A stretch of DNA of 40,679 nucleotides, taken from the NCBI RefSeq assembly GCF_022376445.1, contig NW_025955318.1:1-40679 (forward strand), written 5' to 3'. This document shows, piece after piece, positions 31,470-40,679 of the stretch (positions within the stretch are counted from its first letter, which is position 1; each line of letters starts with the position of its first letter). The notes beneath the pieces were generated by a model. The model did no database searches, had not been told where the DNA came from, and saw nothing but the letters and a program-made list of their open reading frames with translations. This DNA comes from Fomitopsis serialis. Lineage: Eukaryota > Basidiomycota > Agaricomycetes > Polyporales > Fomitopsidaceae. The position numbers and the translations under genes are program-made.

Positions 31470-32694
31470 ATGCACATACCTCGCTAGCATTTTGCAGCGC
31501 TTCGGAAAGCCGAAGATACCACTCCATTCGATGCTGGGCTGATGTCGATTGTGTCCATGGTTCTTAATGAAGAAGCTTTGCGGCGATAAGACTATAACAA
31601 ACGATCCCACATGAGTCGCAGTCTGCCTGTCTCGGGGCATACCAAGAGGGCGAAGGCGACACGATGAGTGATTTTGCGACAAGGTCAGAGCACAGATGAC
31701 CCAGCCACCACTCAAGAAGTTTGATCGTTTTGTTCGGCGGTTTGGCGGCAGCATTCTTAGAGTCGCAGTACGTATAGGTATACGTAGGGAGTGATATGAC
31801 AAGAACCGTCCAGCGGGAGTTGTGTACGAACAGGGTGAACACGAGTTCTTCAACTTGAATAGGCAGAGCACGACGCGAGTACGGCTGTTCTCTGAGAGTC
31901 GTCGGGAGATGAGAATCCAGCCCAGCATTAACCATGTCACCGTTGACCCACTGATCGGAAAGGAGGGATGCCAGGTCTTCGGTGGTCAATAGCACTGGGG
32001 CTACTAAAGCCGGGGACAGTCGAATCCCAAGCCACACTCGTCCATGTCTCCCTGCGCTCTTCCAGTCAGCGAGCATCACGCAGCTTCGATTGCCGTCGGC
32101 TACACGGTTGAGCCATGCAGACGCTCGGAGCCACTTCTTGTGTTTCCGCTCTGACGTCTCGAGTTCGCCCAGGAGGGCTTCGACCCAAAGTGGGTATCAC
32201 CCAGAAACGTCGGAAGGGAGGTATGTTGAACGAGCCCCACTAAGCCAGGCATCGTTGAAGATCTGGCGTAGGCTGCTGACCTGCTCGACAGCACTCATGA
32301 TATGCTGTAGGGCCTCCTCATCGAGCATAAAGTCATTGTCTTGGACCAAGACAGAGGGTAAGTCTTGGCTGAAACGCACCCCGACCGAGGCGGAAGTGGT
32401 AGGTGGCCGCAGCGGAGGTTGAAAGCAAAGAAGTGCATCGACGGTGAGGGATGTTTTCGGAATGAATGTGGATCGCAGGCTCTGCGGGATCGTACGCGCA
32501 TGATCCCTGGCGTGGCGAACGTGAACCGGAATCCCGTTGCTCCGTGTTTTGCCGATACCGAGCCATTCTTCCGCGTGAAACGACGCGAGGCTGTTGATAG
32601 CTGAAGAAGAGGCAGCCGTTTCCTGGCCGCTGGCGCGATCCCCATGGGTAGGCGTGCACGACAAGATATCTGACCCGCCGTCCTCATTGGGCAC
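31470..32694 (-). pseudogene. Ulp1/C48-like cysteine protease domain, decayed
   Basis: The open frame from 32694 contains RSTFIPKTSLTVDALLCFQP, FSQDLPSVLVQDNDFMLDEE, ALQHIMSAVEQVSSLRQIFN, and DAWLSGARSTYLPSDVSG. It meets TGA at 32197-32199, then continues in the same frame YPLWVEALLGELETSERKHK ... LSDQWVNGDMVNAGLD, YTYCDSKNAAAKP and ADCDSCGIVCYSLIAAK up to TAA at 31564. Ulp1-type proteases use His, Asp and Cys. Asp (CDS) and Cys (DSCG) are in place, but the usual His-Trp pair reads Arg-Trp (SRWTVLVI). The TGA fits a CGA to TGA change, since relatives have Arg before YPFWV. A splice donor follows at about 31497. The family is usually linked to transposons or multi-copy fungal genes. This copy is not functional as read. 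Confidence 0.7.
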
Positions 32695-32699
32695 TGGTA

Positions 32700-33443
32700 A
32701 GACATTCGTATCAAGTTATGGTGGGTGGTACGAATATCGGCAGCATACCGTGGCAAGAGCATTCGCTTGGTTTTCGTATGAATGGAGACCGACAGTCAAC
32801 AATAGACGGTAGCCTCATGGTAATATCCTCGTCGTTCGCGTCGCTTTGCATCATGCAAGAAATCTCAAGACAATGTTGCAGGATAGCAGACGGACGTACG
32901 TGCACTTCGTCCTCTGGCAACTTCGTCTTTAGTTCGCCCCCGCCCTTCGTCGTGCATCAATCCCGCCCGCATGGTCATCGCTACTCACCAGGATTCACCG
33001 ACACCATCATCAGTCATGGAATAAACCACTTGAAACCCGAAGTATGACTTGCCTTTCTCCGCAGCTGCTTGGCCCTGTATGGTAGTCTTCGTCTACACTG
33101 AATCTTCTTCTTTGATATTGACGGATTCGCCGAGCTCCGTGTCATCTATAGAGGAATCGGTGTACCGAAGTTAGCTGCATTTACTAGTAGTACGGCGTGA
33201 ACTTCACCTAGGATGCTTTCCCCACCGAAAATTGACAGCGACCACAAGGTTGCCTATGTCCGCATGCCGATAGGACATGCGGACACGACAGCCTGTACGG
33301 CCACATATGGATCGGAGCTCGGCCGCACCAGGATCGACATAGGCACCCTATTTGGGCGGGTTATGGCCGCCCCAGGATCGGACCTATAAGCGCCTTGTCC
33401 GGGTTTCCACTGAAACCCGCCCGTATCAGACCTACTCAACTCG
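32700..33443. promoter_or_regulatory. Intergenic region upstream of the GEN1-like gene
   Basis: It separates the diverging Ulp1-linked gene and the XPG-type gene. Two perfect hairpins lie close to the latter's start: gtccgcatg / catgcggac at 33258-33284 and cgggttt / aaacccg at 33400-33419. A repeated word ccaggatcg(g)ac is seen at about 33329 and 33372. A tataag at about 33385 is suitably placed as a TATA-like box. Function is inferred from position only. Confidence 0.45.
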
Positions 33444-36396
33444 ATGGGTGTTGCTGGTCTGTGGGATGTACGTGCTTCTTCTTGCAACCTCTAGATGGTG
33501 GGAATGTTGACAATCGGGTAGATTCTCCGTCCGGCGGGAGACACGCGTTCTCTTACCCATCTAGCTGTCGTCGACGGCTTCGAGGCCAACCCAGACGGAG
33601 TGCGCGGTTTCCGTGTCGGCATTGACGCAAGCATCTGGTTCTATCATGCAGCGCATGGCGGGCGGGCAGGGGAGAACCCCGAACTTCGAACACTGTTCTT
33701 CAGATGCACCAGGCTCATGAGTGCCCCATTTCTACCGCTCTTTGTATTCGACGGACCAAAGAGGCCCGAAACCAAGCGCGGCAACAGGATCAGTGGGAAA
33801 AACCATTGGATGATACAAGGCATGCAAGAGATCATCAACGCATTTGGTTTTGAGTGGTGCATGGTGGGTAGCATCCCTACTACGTTTCAACTCACTGCAT
33901 ATATCAACGCGCTTTGGCTGATAGGCACCTGGAGAAGCGGAGGCAGAGCTCGCTTATTTGAATCACATCGGTGTCATTGACGCTGTGTACACCGACGATG
34001 TGGATGCATTCCTTTTTGGAGCGAAGATGATTGTCCGGAAGTGAGTGGTTCTCCCACTAATTTACGTGCATATCGGTCTAGGTAGCAAGTCTGGAAACTG
34101 TCTACTCTATCTCTGTTATGAGCTGAGTACTTGCAGTTGGATGCCCTCAGGGAACCATCGCCATAATTTGCGCATGCAAATTCGCATGTCCCGTTACATT
34201 CTTCCCACTTTCATAGTCTCGCCGCAAATACTCCACGTGTTTGTGTCGAACCTACCCACTTTCGTATCGCCCATCTCTTATAGCATCCCTAGACCTTGAT
34301 ACTGATGATTTCTGTTTGGTAGTCCAAGCACGACACTGTATGGTAACGCGCGCATGCCCTCAAAAATAGTGCGGGCGTCGAAGACGGCAATCACGTTGCG
34401 ACGTACACCTCGCACGCAATACTTACGCACCCCTCAATTGAGCTCACACATGGCGGACTAATCCTCATGGGCATCCTCTGTGGGGGCGACTACCATCCCG
34501 CCGGTCTCATCGGGTGTGGTTCCACGATTGCGCACGGGCTCGCACGTTGCGGTTTCGGCGATAGCCTTTACAACGCAGCGCGCACACTACCGCGCTCGGA
34601 GCTCCGTGCCTTCCTACGCGTATGGGTCGAGGAAGTGCGCATTGAGCTCCACACAAATGCGCGTGGAATCCTCAGCAAGAAGTACACTGCGCTGGCGAAG
34701 AAGATCCCTGAGGACTTTCCCGACATCGATGTCCTATTATCGTACACAAACCCTGTCACGTCCGAGTCGGAGGCAGCTTCCAAAGGCCGCGTGCCGAAGA
34801 TCACGATGCTTGACTGGGAGAAAGAGCCTGACCTAGGAAAGATTGCTGGCTTGTGCGAAATGTACTTCGAATGGGGCGTCAAGGAGACCATCATGAAGCG
34901 TTTTCGCACAATCCTTTGGCCTGCTGTAGTGCTGCGGATACTCAGACGCGTCGCGTTGTCGGAGGACATGCGCACTATGTCTCAGGCAGCCCGCTCAGTG
35001 TTGCTCCATCCTGCCACCCCTACGAGGAAAGACAAGAATAGGGAGCGCCATGTGCCTGGGACGCCGTCGTCGATTATCACGAAGCATTTCTCCTCGCTCC
35101 ACCTGAGCTCGCCTAAACGCGCCGGACGTACCGACTGCGACACCGAGGATGAAGGCGACGAAGACAAGCTCATCGTCAAGATCCACTCGTCTCGGCAACA
35201 TACATCCACAGATAATGTTCTCGAGTATCGTATCGAGGTTGCCCCTGTACATCTCGTTCGACTATCTGAATCCGGGCTGAGGGGTCTCCGTACTGCATTG
35301 GCAACGGGGTTGGACAGCGGCTCAAACGTGCTAGAAGGAGACGAATCGGACGGCGTTGTTCAAGGAAAGAAGCGTTTACCGAAACCGCCACCCAATCCTA
35401 AGGATCACCTCAGGATCTGGATGCCCGCGTGCATGATACGCATCGCGCGGCCGGACCTTGTGGAGGGATTCGAAAGAATCCAGGAGATGCGTACGACCGA
35501 AAAGGTGGCAGTGAACGCTCGTAGCACCGCACGTGGTTCCAAGGTCAAACGGAGCAACGCCTTCGGTCAAAGGCAAAGGCAGGGAAGGATGTCGCGGTGT
35601 TAGGCTTGGAGTACGAAGAAGAGAGTTCAGACGGGTCTCCGACTCCAACCAGACCGACGCCAAACGCCTGCGCCGCCAAGGGAAAACCAGCTATCATGGC
35701 TCCAGTCCCTGAACAAACCGGCAGCATCAAGGTGTTCTCCGGAGTCGTTGAACAGCCCGTGCGTATGAGCAGTAAACCAAACAAGGCGAAGTCAACCACC
35801 ATCAGCACCCCGACAGTGACATCGACGACGACAGACAGGCGTCTGCGGTATTATTCGCAGCCGATAGTGCGAATCGGAACATTCGTCGTCTGCATGCAAA
35901 GCGATCGTGGACCCGCGGCCAGTCTCCGGCCGGCACGCACAATGACCCAGCTAACGACGACGGGCCACTCCAGAAATCCCCCCGCAAATCTCAGAAGCAT
36001 ACATCGCCACGTAAACAGGGCACATCACGGCCGAGGTCCCTCATATCCGTCTCATCGTCCAGTGAAGGTGATCAGTTTGCAGTTGTGTCCTTTCCCCTCG
36101 GGCCGTCGCCAGTGCGCCAGCCTCCTGCCACGAAAGCGCCATCCTCATCGCCGTCGCGGCGCAAACACTTCTCTGATGTGTCGACGATATCTATATCAAG
36201 TGACTCGGAGCCGGAGAACGCTCGAAAGCCCAAGACAGCCTCACCCCTGCTGGTGAGACATACAGAAGTGACAGCGCCGAAAGCGTCAGTAGGCCACACT
36301 GGTACGTCGGCGAGATCTAGAACGAGACCCACTGGGAGACCCTTGGTACGAGAACGAGTAGTAGCGGATCCTAACGAAATCATCGATCTTACGTGA
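33444..36396 (+). pseudogene. GEN1: XPG-family nuclease, GEN1/Yen1-like, with frame breaks
   Basis: This family makes Holliday-junction resolvases/flap-type nucleases acting on branched DNA in the nucleus. Exons: 33444-33467 (MGVAGLWD), 33522-33863, 33925-34040, then from 34323. XPG-N: FRVGIDASIWFYHAAHG, LPLFVFDGPKRPETKRG. XPG-I: APGEAEAELAYLNHIGVIDA, TDDVDAFLFGAKM. The helix-hairpin region is GILCGGDYHPAGLIGCG. Acidic catalytic residues are present. The long C-terminal part includes PDLGKIAGLCEMYFEWGVKE and RFRTILWPAVVLRILRR and ends SDSEPENARKPK...NEIIDLT. One base is missing near 34347 (ggtaac|gcgcgc). Two more frame changes are needed near 35575 and 35810. The intron at 34041-34322 is 282 bp, far longer than the others, with a normal-looking intron end already at 34082. 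It is either a recent pseudogene or a gene with unrecognised small introns. Confidence 0.75.
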
Positions 36397-37274
36397 TACA
36401 CGGCCAGCTCTACACTCGTGTAACCAGTAGTCTGTCGAGTTACGATAGTATAATCCGAATAAACTAACTTCTTGCTACACATATGCATCCATCGCCGAAA
36501 GTGCATCCTAGCGACCGTTAACGAGCTTGAATCATAATGCTTGACTTCCTTATCATTTTTGTCTGTGTGATGCACAGATTGTCGGTCATTATCTCGGACT
36601 CCTTGACCAAGTTGGGGCCTGAAAATATGCTACCCAAGGCTCCATGACAGCGGTAGCGCCATTCGTCCGACGCACTGTTAGCCGGTCAGACATGGTAAGA
36701 TATAATGATTTAGCCAGATGTTCGTCGTGAACGTTGTCCGCCTGAGACATTGTTGCTCCCTGCGCAGGTCGACGAGCCTACTATGATCACATATCCACGA
36801 CCGACTGTTAGGAGCCTGTTGGATCCCAACAGTCGGATGGCACTCGAGACGCACTATCTTAGGCAGGCCTAAGCTATTTCGAATAATGTAAGGACTGGGA
36901 CTGGCCACAAGCAAGGTGCCTGCGGGCATGTAGTACTAGTAATCTCCCTAAGCAGACGTAGACAATCCCTTCAACATTCGTGCCTCAGAATCTCCTTGCC
37001 TGACCGTAGTAGGCACTTAATGTAGAACACGACGTAATACATGTGTTTAGGCCGAGCCAAGGAGCATGCCCGTAGGAGCAGCGGAGATGGGGACAGGAGT
37101 ACATGGTCCCGTCAACCATAGGGCGACGACGCGGAAAGACTGAGTAATCGCGGCAATGGTCAAGACATGGCTGTCATGTACCATCGAGACAGCTACACTG
37201 GTGCAGCATCGACAGGGAAACCGAATGTTTTCGGACGCCAGGTGATTACAATAATAATACAATTCAACGCACGT
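36397..37274. other. Intergenic stretch with one inverted repeat
   Basis: No supported gene. An inverted pair ccgactgtt (36801-36809) and aacagtcgg (36828-36836) encloses 18 bases. Confidence 0.5.
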
Positions 37275-37911
37275 CTAGTCATACCACCGCTCACGCAGTC
37301 GCTCCTTCCTCACCATGAATTTCGTGATGACGATGGCGAGTGCTAGCCCGGCCACAGTCAAGACAAGCTGAACCTTGTTGAAGCTCTCACTCAGCACGAC
37401 GAACGCATATGACGGTGCAATTCGCGTGACGACAATGTCGCACGGTTACCTGGAACCTTGCCGAGGGATGCAATGTGCCTATGGAGAGGTTGTCTTCGCC
37501 GGGAGCGAAGCCAAACGTCCAGGTGATGTTGGTTATATGCTTGTCGGTGGAGTCGACCTCGGACGAGGTTCTGTGTCCGGAGAATCGACGCTGGCCGGAA
37601 GCACCGTTACGAAGGGAGAAGATGGATGGGACGAGTTGACAGAGGCTTCCTTGATTTCTTCCGTTTCGAAGATAGACGTGCGCCTGGCTCTGTGCTCAGT
37701 ATGATAGGTACCATAGGTTGCGAAACTGCACGAACTCATCTAGCATGACGACGGGTTCTTGGGAGCCGCTGCGGAGCAAGTACACTTCAATGACGGGCCA
37801 GGCAATGATGTCGAATCCATCAGCAGATACCAGCACGCCTCTTGCATGTTCGCCCGCCAGCGCGTCCACATGGAAGAGGGTCATGCCCACAAGACACTTC
37901 AATCGTCCCAT
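37275..37911 (-). pseudogene. EMC1-like C-terminal fragment
   Basis: The 3' part on the minus strand reads APSYAFVVLSESFNKVQLVL, TVAGLALAIVITKFMVRKER, then LRERWYD and stop at 37275. A single hydrophobic helix followed by a basic tail at the very C-terminus fits fungal EMC1, the large subunit of the ER membrane protein complex. Further upstream, GMTLFHVDALAGEHARGVLV and VVMLDEFVQFRNLWYLSY could be other EMC1 pieces, though this is less sure. The stretch between (37450-37690) is not consistently open, and an in-frame TAA lies just before CDIVVTRIAPS. It is a fragment or a badly decayed copy. Confidence 0.45.
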
Positions 37912-38609
37912 AGGTCAGCGCCAGCTCCAGCCATCAGCTCCGAGACACGCTGCCCGCCTTCCTCTGAGTGACCAACACGACCTGCGGCGCATCTCCATCG
38001 CCCACCGTTCACCGCGCCGTCCGCAGAGTCGATGCCATACAGCTTCCGGTGCGTCATCGCGGCGAGGACGATTTGCGGAATCCGAACACGAAGATCTGTG
38101 CGGAGTTATTGCGGAAGTCTATCAGGGTTCCGGTTAACGACGTACCTGCGCGTCGGACGATTCTCAGACGAGACGGTTGCCAAACGACTCTTCCTCGTGT
38201 GCCACATGGGAGGTGGGAAGCACCTCCGGCTTCATCGAGACGTTTGTGCCGAAGCCGGCCCTGCGAACGACGCGATGAACGACACACGGTTGTAGTAAAG
38301 GGACTCGTGACGGAGGCCGCGCGGGACTGGGTGCGGGCCATGGGGGCACCCGAGTGGGCGGGGAGATGGAAGCCTGCGCCATTGCGGCGTTGTGGCGGTT
38401 GCAAAAACTCTTGAAAATGGTGGCCTTCATGACGAACTCAATCCGGTCGAGAGGGACGAACCAGACGATGTCCTGCAGACGCGTAGGTTAGAAGGTGTCG
38501 AGGACCATGATATGATCGAAGACGTAACCAGACCCAAACGGCACTTATCGACCCTGCCTACCATACAAACCTGAGCAGACCGCGACCAGACATCGTCGGG
38601 ACTGACGCA
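37912..38609 (-). other. Unrecognised stretch between the two gene fragments
   Basis: Minus-strand open pieces such as DIVWFVPLDRIEFVMKATIF and RRAGFGTNVSMKPEVLPTSH occur, preceded by an acceptor-like ctgcag, but frames shift repeatedly. I cannot assign a family. It begins right after the splice donor that ends the Rpt5 fragment. Confidence 0.3.
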
Positions 38610-39434
38610 CCGGAGGACCATACATGAGAGAACCCTTCGGAGGCTTGATGCCAGGCGCCTTGAGCCCGTCCGCTCGCTCCACGAGCAGGACAATCGCCTC
38701 AATTAGCCCCTCGATCTGCTTCTCCAGCCCTCGATGTCAGCGTAGGTCCCGCCGGCCGCCCATCCACCTCTATCGCCCTTCACCCGCGAGCTGCCGGGAG
38801 CGTGTCAGGCACCAGATACGAATCCTTATTGGTGCCAACGGGATCGCCGGGTCTGAGATTCTCGGGCGGGACGAGGTCGGTGAGCGGGAAGAAGACGGTT
38901 TGTTGTGTCGAGGGCTTGATGACGGCGAATCTCCCCTTGCGCATAGAGTCAAGGTCTCGGTTCGCGCTGCCGTCCTCAGTTTCAGAATTCACGTCCAGAA
39001 TCTGCTTCTGTTAGCTGGTAGCCTTACTAAGGTGACTGAGCGGGCGTACCTCGACTATATTCGCCACAAGGTAAGGCAAGACCTTGTCCTGCGTGATCTT
39101 CTCCCCATTGTCCCGAATCTTCTCCTTCGTGGCATTCTGCTCTTGTTGCAGACGTAACGTCTCCGAGGGCATCACCTGCAGGTTCCCTGGGCGTCGGGCT
39201 CTACACGCGAAATCTGTGTGGACGGACCTTCAAGTCATTGTCGGTGAGCCGAACTCGTGTACGGATGCTCAAAGATATGATCTCCTCGGGGATGTCCTCC
39301 CATGTCTCTTCAGCAGGCCGGTCCGGAGTAACGTCCACAGCGTCCTGCGGTGCTTCTGAGGACGATGGTGTGAACTCTGGTGCCTTCTCATTGCTGCTGC
39401 CTGGCGGCGGGTTTAGAGATTGTGTCGAAGCCAT
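38610..39434 (-). pseudogene. RPT5: 26S proteasome ATPase Rpt5 pseudogene (5' half)
   Basis: Start ATG at 39434 (MASTQSLNPPPGSSNEKAPE). Exon 39434-39228 ends RTRVRLTDNDLK. Exon 39175-39050 reads MPSETLRLQQEQNATKEKIR and ends VLPYLVANIVE. The third exon, from 39001, reads [40 protein letters not shown], and [12 protein letters not shown]. This is the N-terminal coiled coil plus OB-fold of Rpt5, a base subunit of the proteasome. After DTLPA several small deletions destroy the frame, though DNA for AIKPPKG..LMYGPPG-like sequence can be followed to about 38615. The Walker A motif is cut at its first residues and the whole AAA+ ATPase domain is missing. Introns are kept, so this is a DNA-level fragment. 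Confidence 0.85.
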
Positions 39435-39974
39435 GATGGTAAGGAGAGAAGGTGAAGGGCGGCCGTCGCAAAGGATTGATCGTGAGGGAAGCAAGGAGGA
39501 GCGGAGGAGACGTGTACGGGACGTGCGTTCAGAGTAACGGGGCACGTGTCCCTGGTTTGCTGCCACTCCCGTTACGAAGGGGTGAATGTCGTGGTCGCCA
39601 ACGCCGTCTTGCGCGCGACGATCCCGTCGGCCGCTGTTACACGGATGTGCCGCCTGCCAAGAAGCAGAAACTGCGAGACGACTACCACCGGCTTTACCGC
39701 GTGCGGTCACCGCTCCTCAACTGCCTACACCTGCTCGCCTTGCTCATCGCCTGCCTACACCTGCTCGCTTACCCTCTCGTTCGGCGGTCCTCGCGCGAAG
39801 AGGACCACTACCCGTTCCTGATAACATCTCAGACGCGTCGTGGCCCGAGCCACGCATGGCAGCCTGCGCGGACGCTGGTGCATGGTGAGCACTACAGTGA
39901 CACGGAACCGCAGCGTACCCTGACGCTTCTGCAGTCCAAAGCCACGTTGATCCCTGTGGACATACACCATGTCG
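39435..39974. other. 5' flank of Rpt5 fragment; no further gene assigned
   Basis: Probably contains the former Rpt5 promoter. A plus-strand piece (TDVPPAKKQKLRDDYHRLY) and a duplicated ctcgcc..tgcctacacctgctcgc unit (about 39725-39770) are visible, but no supported gene. Confidence 0.35.
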
Positions 39975-40519
39975 TCTCACTCACAGCTTTCCCCTCGACG
40001 TCTGGGAGTCCGTCCTTGCTTGCCTCTGGAACGGCCACCGCTCGCCCGCTTTCTTTCCCCGTCGTTCGGCACTCCGTCCCCAACAATGTCCGCACCGCCC
40101 ACTCACCCAGCTATTCCGAGAACTGCCGCTTCGCAAGCTTCACAAAACGGGTGATGGACTCGCACGTGGCGCTCTCGATGCGATCCTCCACATGTCGCTG
40201 AACCTCGCGCGCGATGCTCCCCGCGATCCCGGCTGCACGAGATTGAGAGCCTGAGGATCAACTTTGGCGGGGTATGTTCGAGACGGACAAGGATGCGCAG
40301 GAGATACTCCTCACCTACTTCCACCTCCTCAAGTTTCTCCGCATAAAGAACATCTGCTTCGACGGGATGGACCTCTGGTGCGTCCTATGCGCGTGCTCCA
40401 AGCTTCGCGGGCTCACTCTGTGCCCTGCGATCGTTGTTATTACCGGATTTTACGCCGGACCTGCTGCTATAGCCCCGCTGCACCATGACGGGCTCTTGGC
40501 CTTGCGCAACCTCGAGTAG
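39975..40519 (+). pseudogene. F-box-like protein remnant
   Basis: One frame reads SFPLDVWESVLACLWNGHRS, like the start of an F-box in Agaricomycete proteins. It continues GLARGALDAILHMSLNLARD and APRDPGCTRLRA before a stop. The neighbouring frame then reads ESLRINFGGMFETDKDAQEI, LLTYFHLLKFLRIKNICFDG, and MDLWCVLCACSKLRGLTLCP to the stop at 40519. A small frameshift near 40250 separates the halves. No leucine-rich repeats are evident beyond this. The assignment rests on general pattern only. Confidence 0.35.
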
Positions 40520-40679
40520 GATGGAGGCTCGGCGCGAAATACGTCCCTAGCCTGTTCAGGGCAGGTGGTCCGTCCCACCACCTTTCGTTCGCCTGATCTG
40601 GGCGGTTCTCGTTCAGAAACAGTCGGTCCTCGATTCCACACACACACCCCACACCGTAAGTGTATAGGAATTCAACCTG
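40520..40679. other. Window end, no gene seen
   Basis: Unique sequence with a short cacacacac run near 40640. Confidence 0.4.

Noticed and set aside
32197..32199. Stop-codon readthrough or selenocysteine at the TGA in the Ulp1-like gene
   Set aside because: Fungi of this group lack selenocysteine insertion, and further stops (31564, 31169) plus the His change point to decay.
37047..37262. 71-codon minus-strand frame beside the EMC1-like fragment
   Set aside because: No motif, no link in frame to the EMC1-like exon and no splice site pair joining them.

Overview
The window looks like basidiomycete (Agaricomycete) nuclear DNA. The genes that can be resolved are broken by many 48-60 bp GT-AG introns with CTRAC-like branch points. 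The recognisable families are fungal: Plavaka-type CACTA transposases with a C2H2 finger, a DUF6532-like protein, a Yen1/GEN1-type XPG nuclease, an Ulp1-like protease joined to a multi-copy fungal protein, and pieces of BiP/Kar2 and proteasome Rpt5. No rRNA gene, tRNA gene or CRISPR array was seen. Most of the window is accessory, repeat-rich DNA; two multi-exon genes look intact (an unknown 8-exon gene at 4407-6486 and a DUF6532-like gene at 17765-19391).

Layout. 1-3200: a ~3 kb palindromic (foldback) element with two ~1.2-1.45 kb inverted arms, set in C-rich low-complexity DNA. 3200-4400: GC-rich dispersed minisatellite and purine-rich repeats. 4407-6486 (-): intact unknown gene with an intron that looks born from a tandem duplication. 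7326-12314 (+): Plavaka transposase gene whose C-terminal part lies 1.5 kb further on, apparently split by an inserted unit carrying its own spliced gene (ORF2, 10791-11582). 13560-15183: broken BiP gene fragment with introns, fused behind another gene fragment. 15184-16100: simple repeats. 16347-17152 (-): decayed second ORF2 copy. 17765-19391 (+): DUF6532-like gene. 20003-20879: two truncated ORF2-unit copies meeting head to head. 21500-24194 (+): 5'-truncated second Plavaka transposase with two nonsense codons.

24200-26480: intergenic repeats, including a reversed copy of the minisatellite family. 26486-26920: probable solo LTR. 26990-32694 (-): one long decayed gene reading Ulp1-like protease, then low-complexity linker, CxxC domain and a conserved 'DGPVAL..DDT' region, interrupted by ~2.2 kb (28.4-30.6 kb) that holds hairpins, CCAAT motifs and a small spliced ORF. 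33444-36396 (+): GEN1/Yen1-like nuclease with intact catalytic motifs but three frame breaks. 37275-39434 (-): mosaic of an EMC1-like tail, unrecognised DNA and a broken Rpt5 gene. 39975-40519 (+): F-box-like remnant.

The genes do not form a pathway. The common theme is transposition and decay: mobile elements nested in each other, multi-copy fungal families, and intron-retaining fragments of housekeeping genes. Exon joins were read by hand from splice signals and frame. Family names come from memory of conserved motifs, not from a database search.
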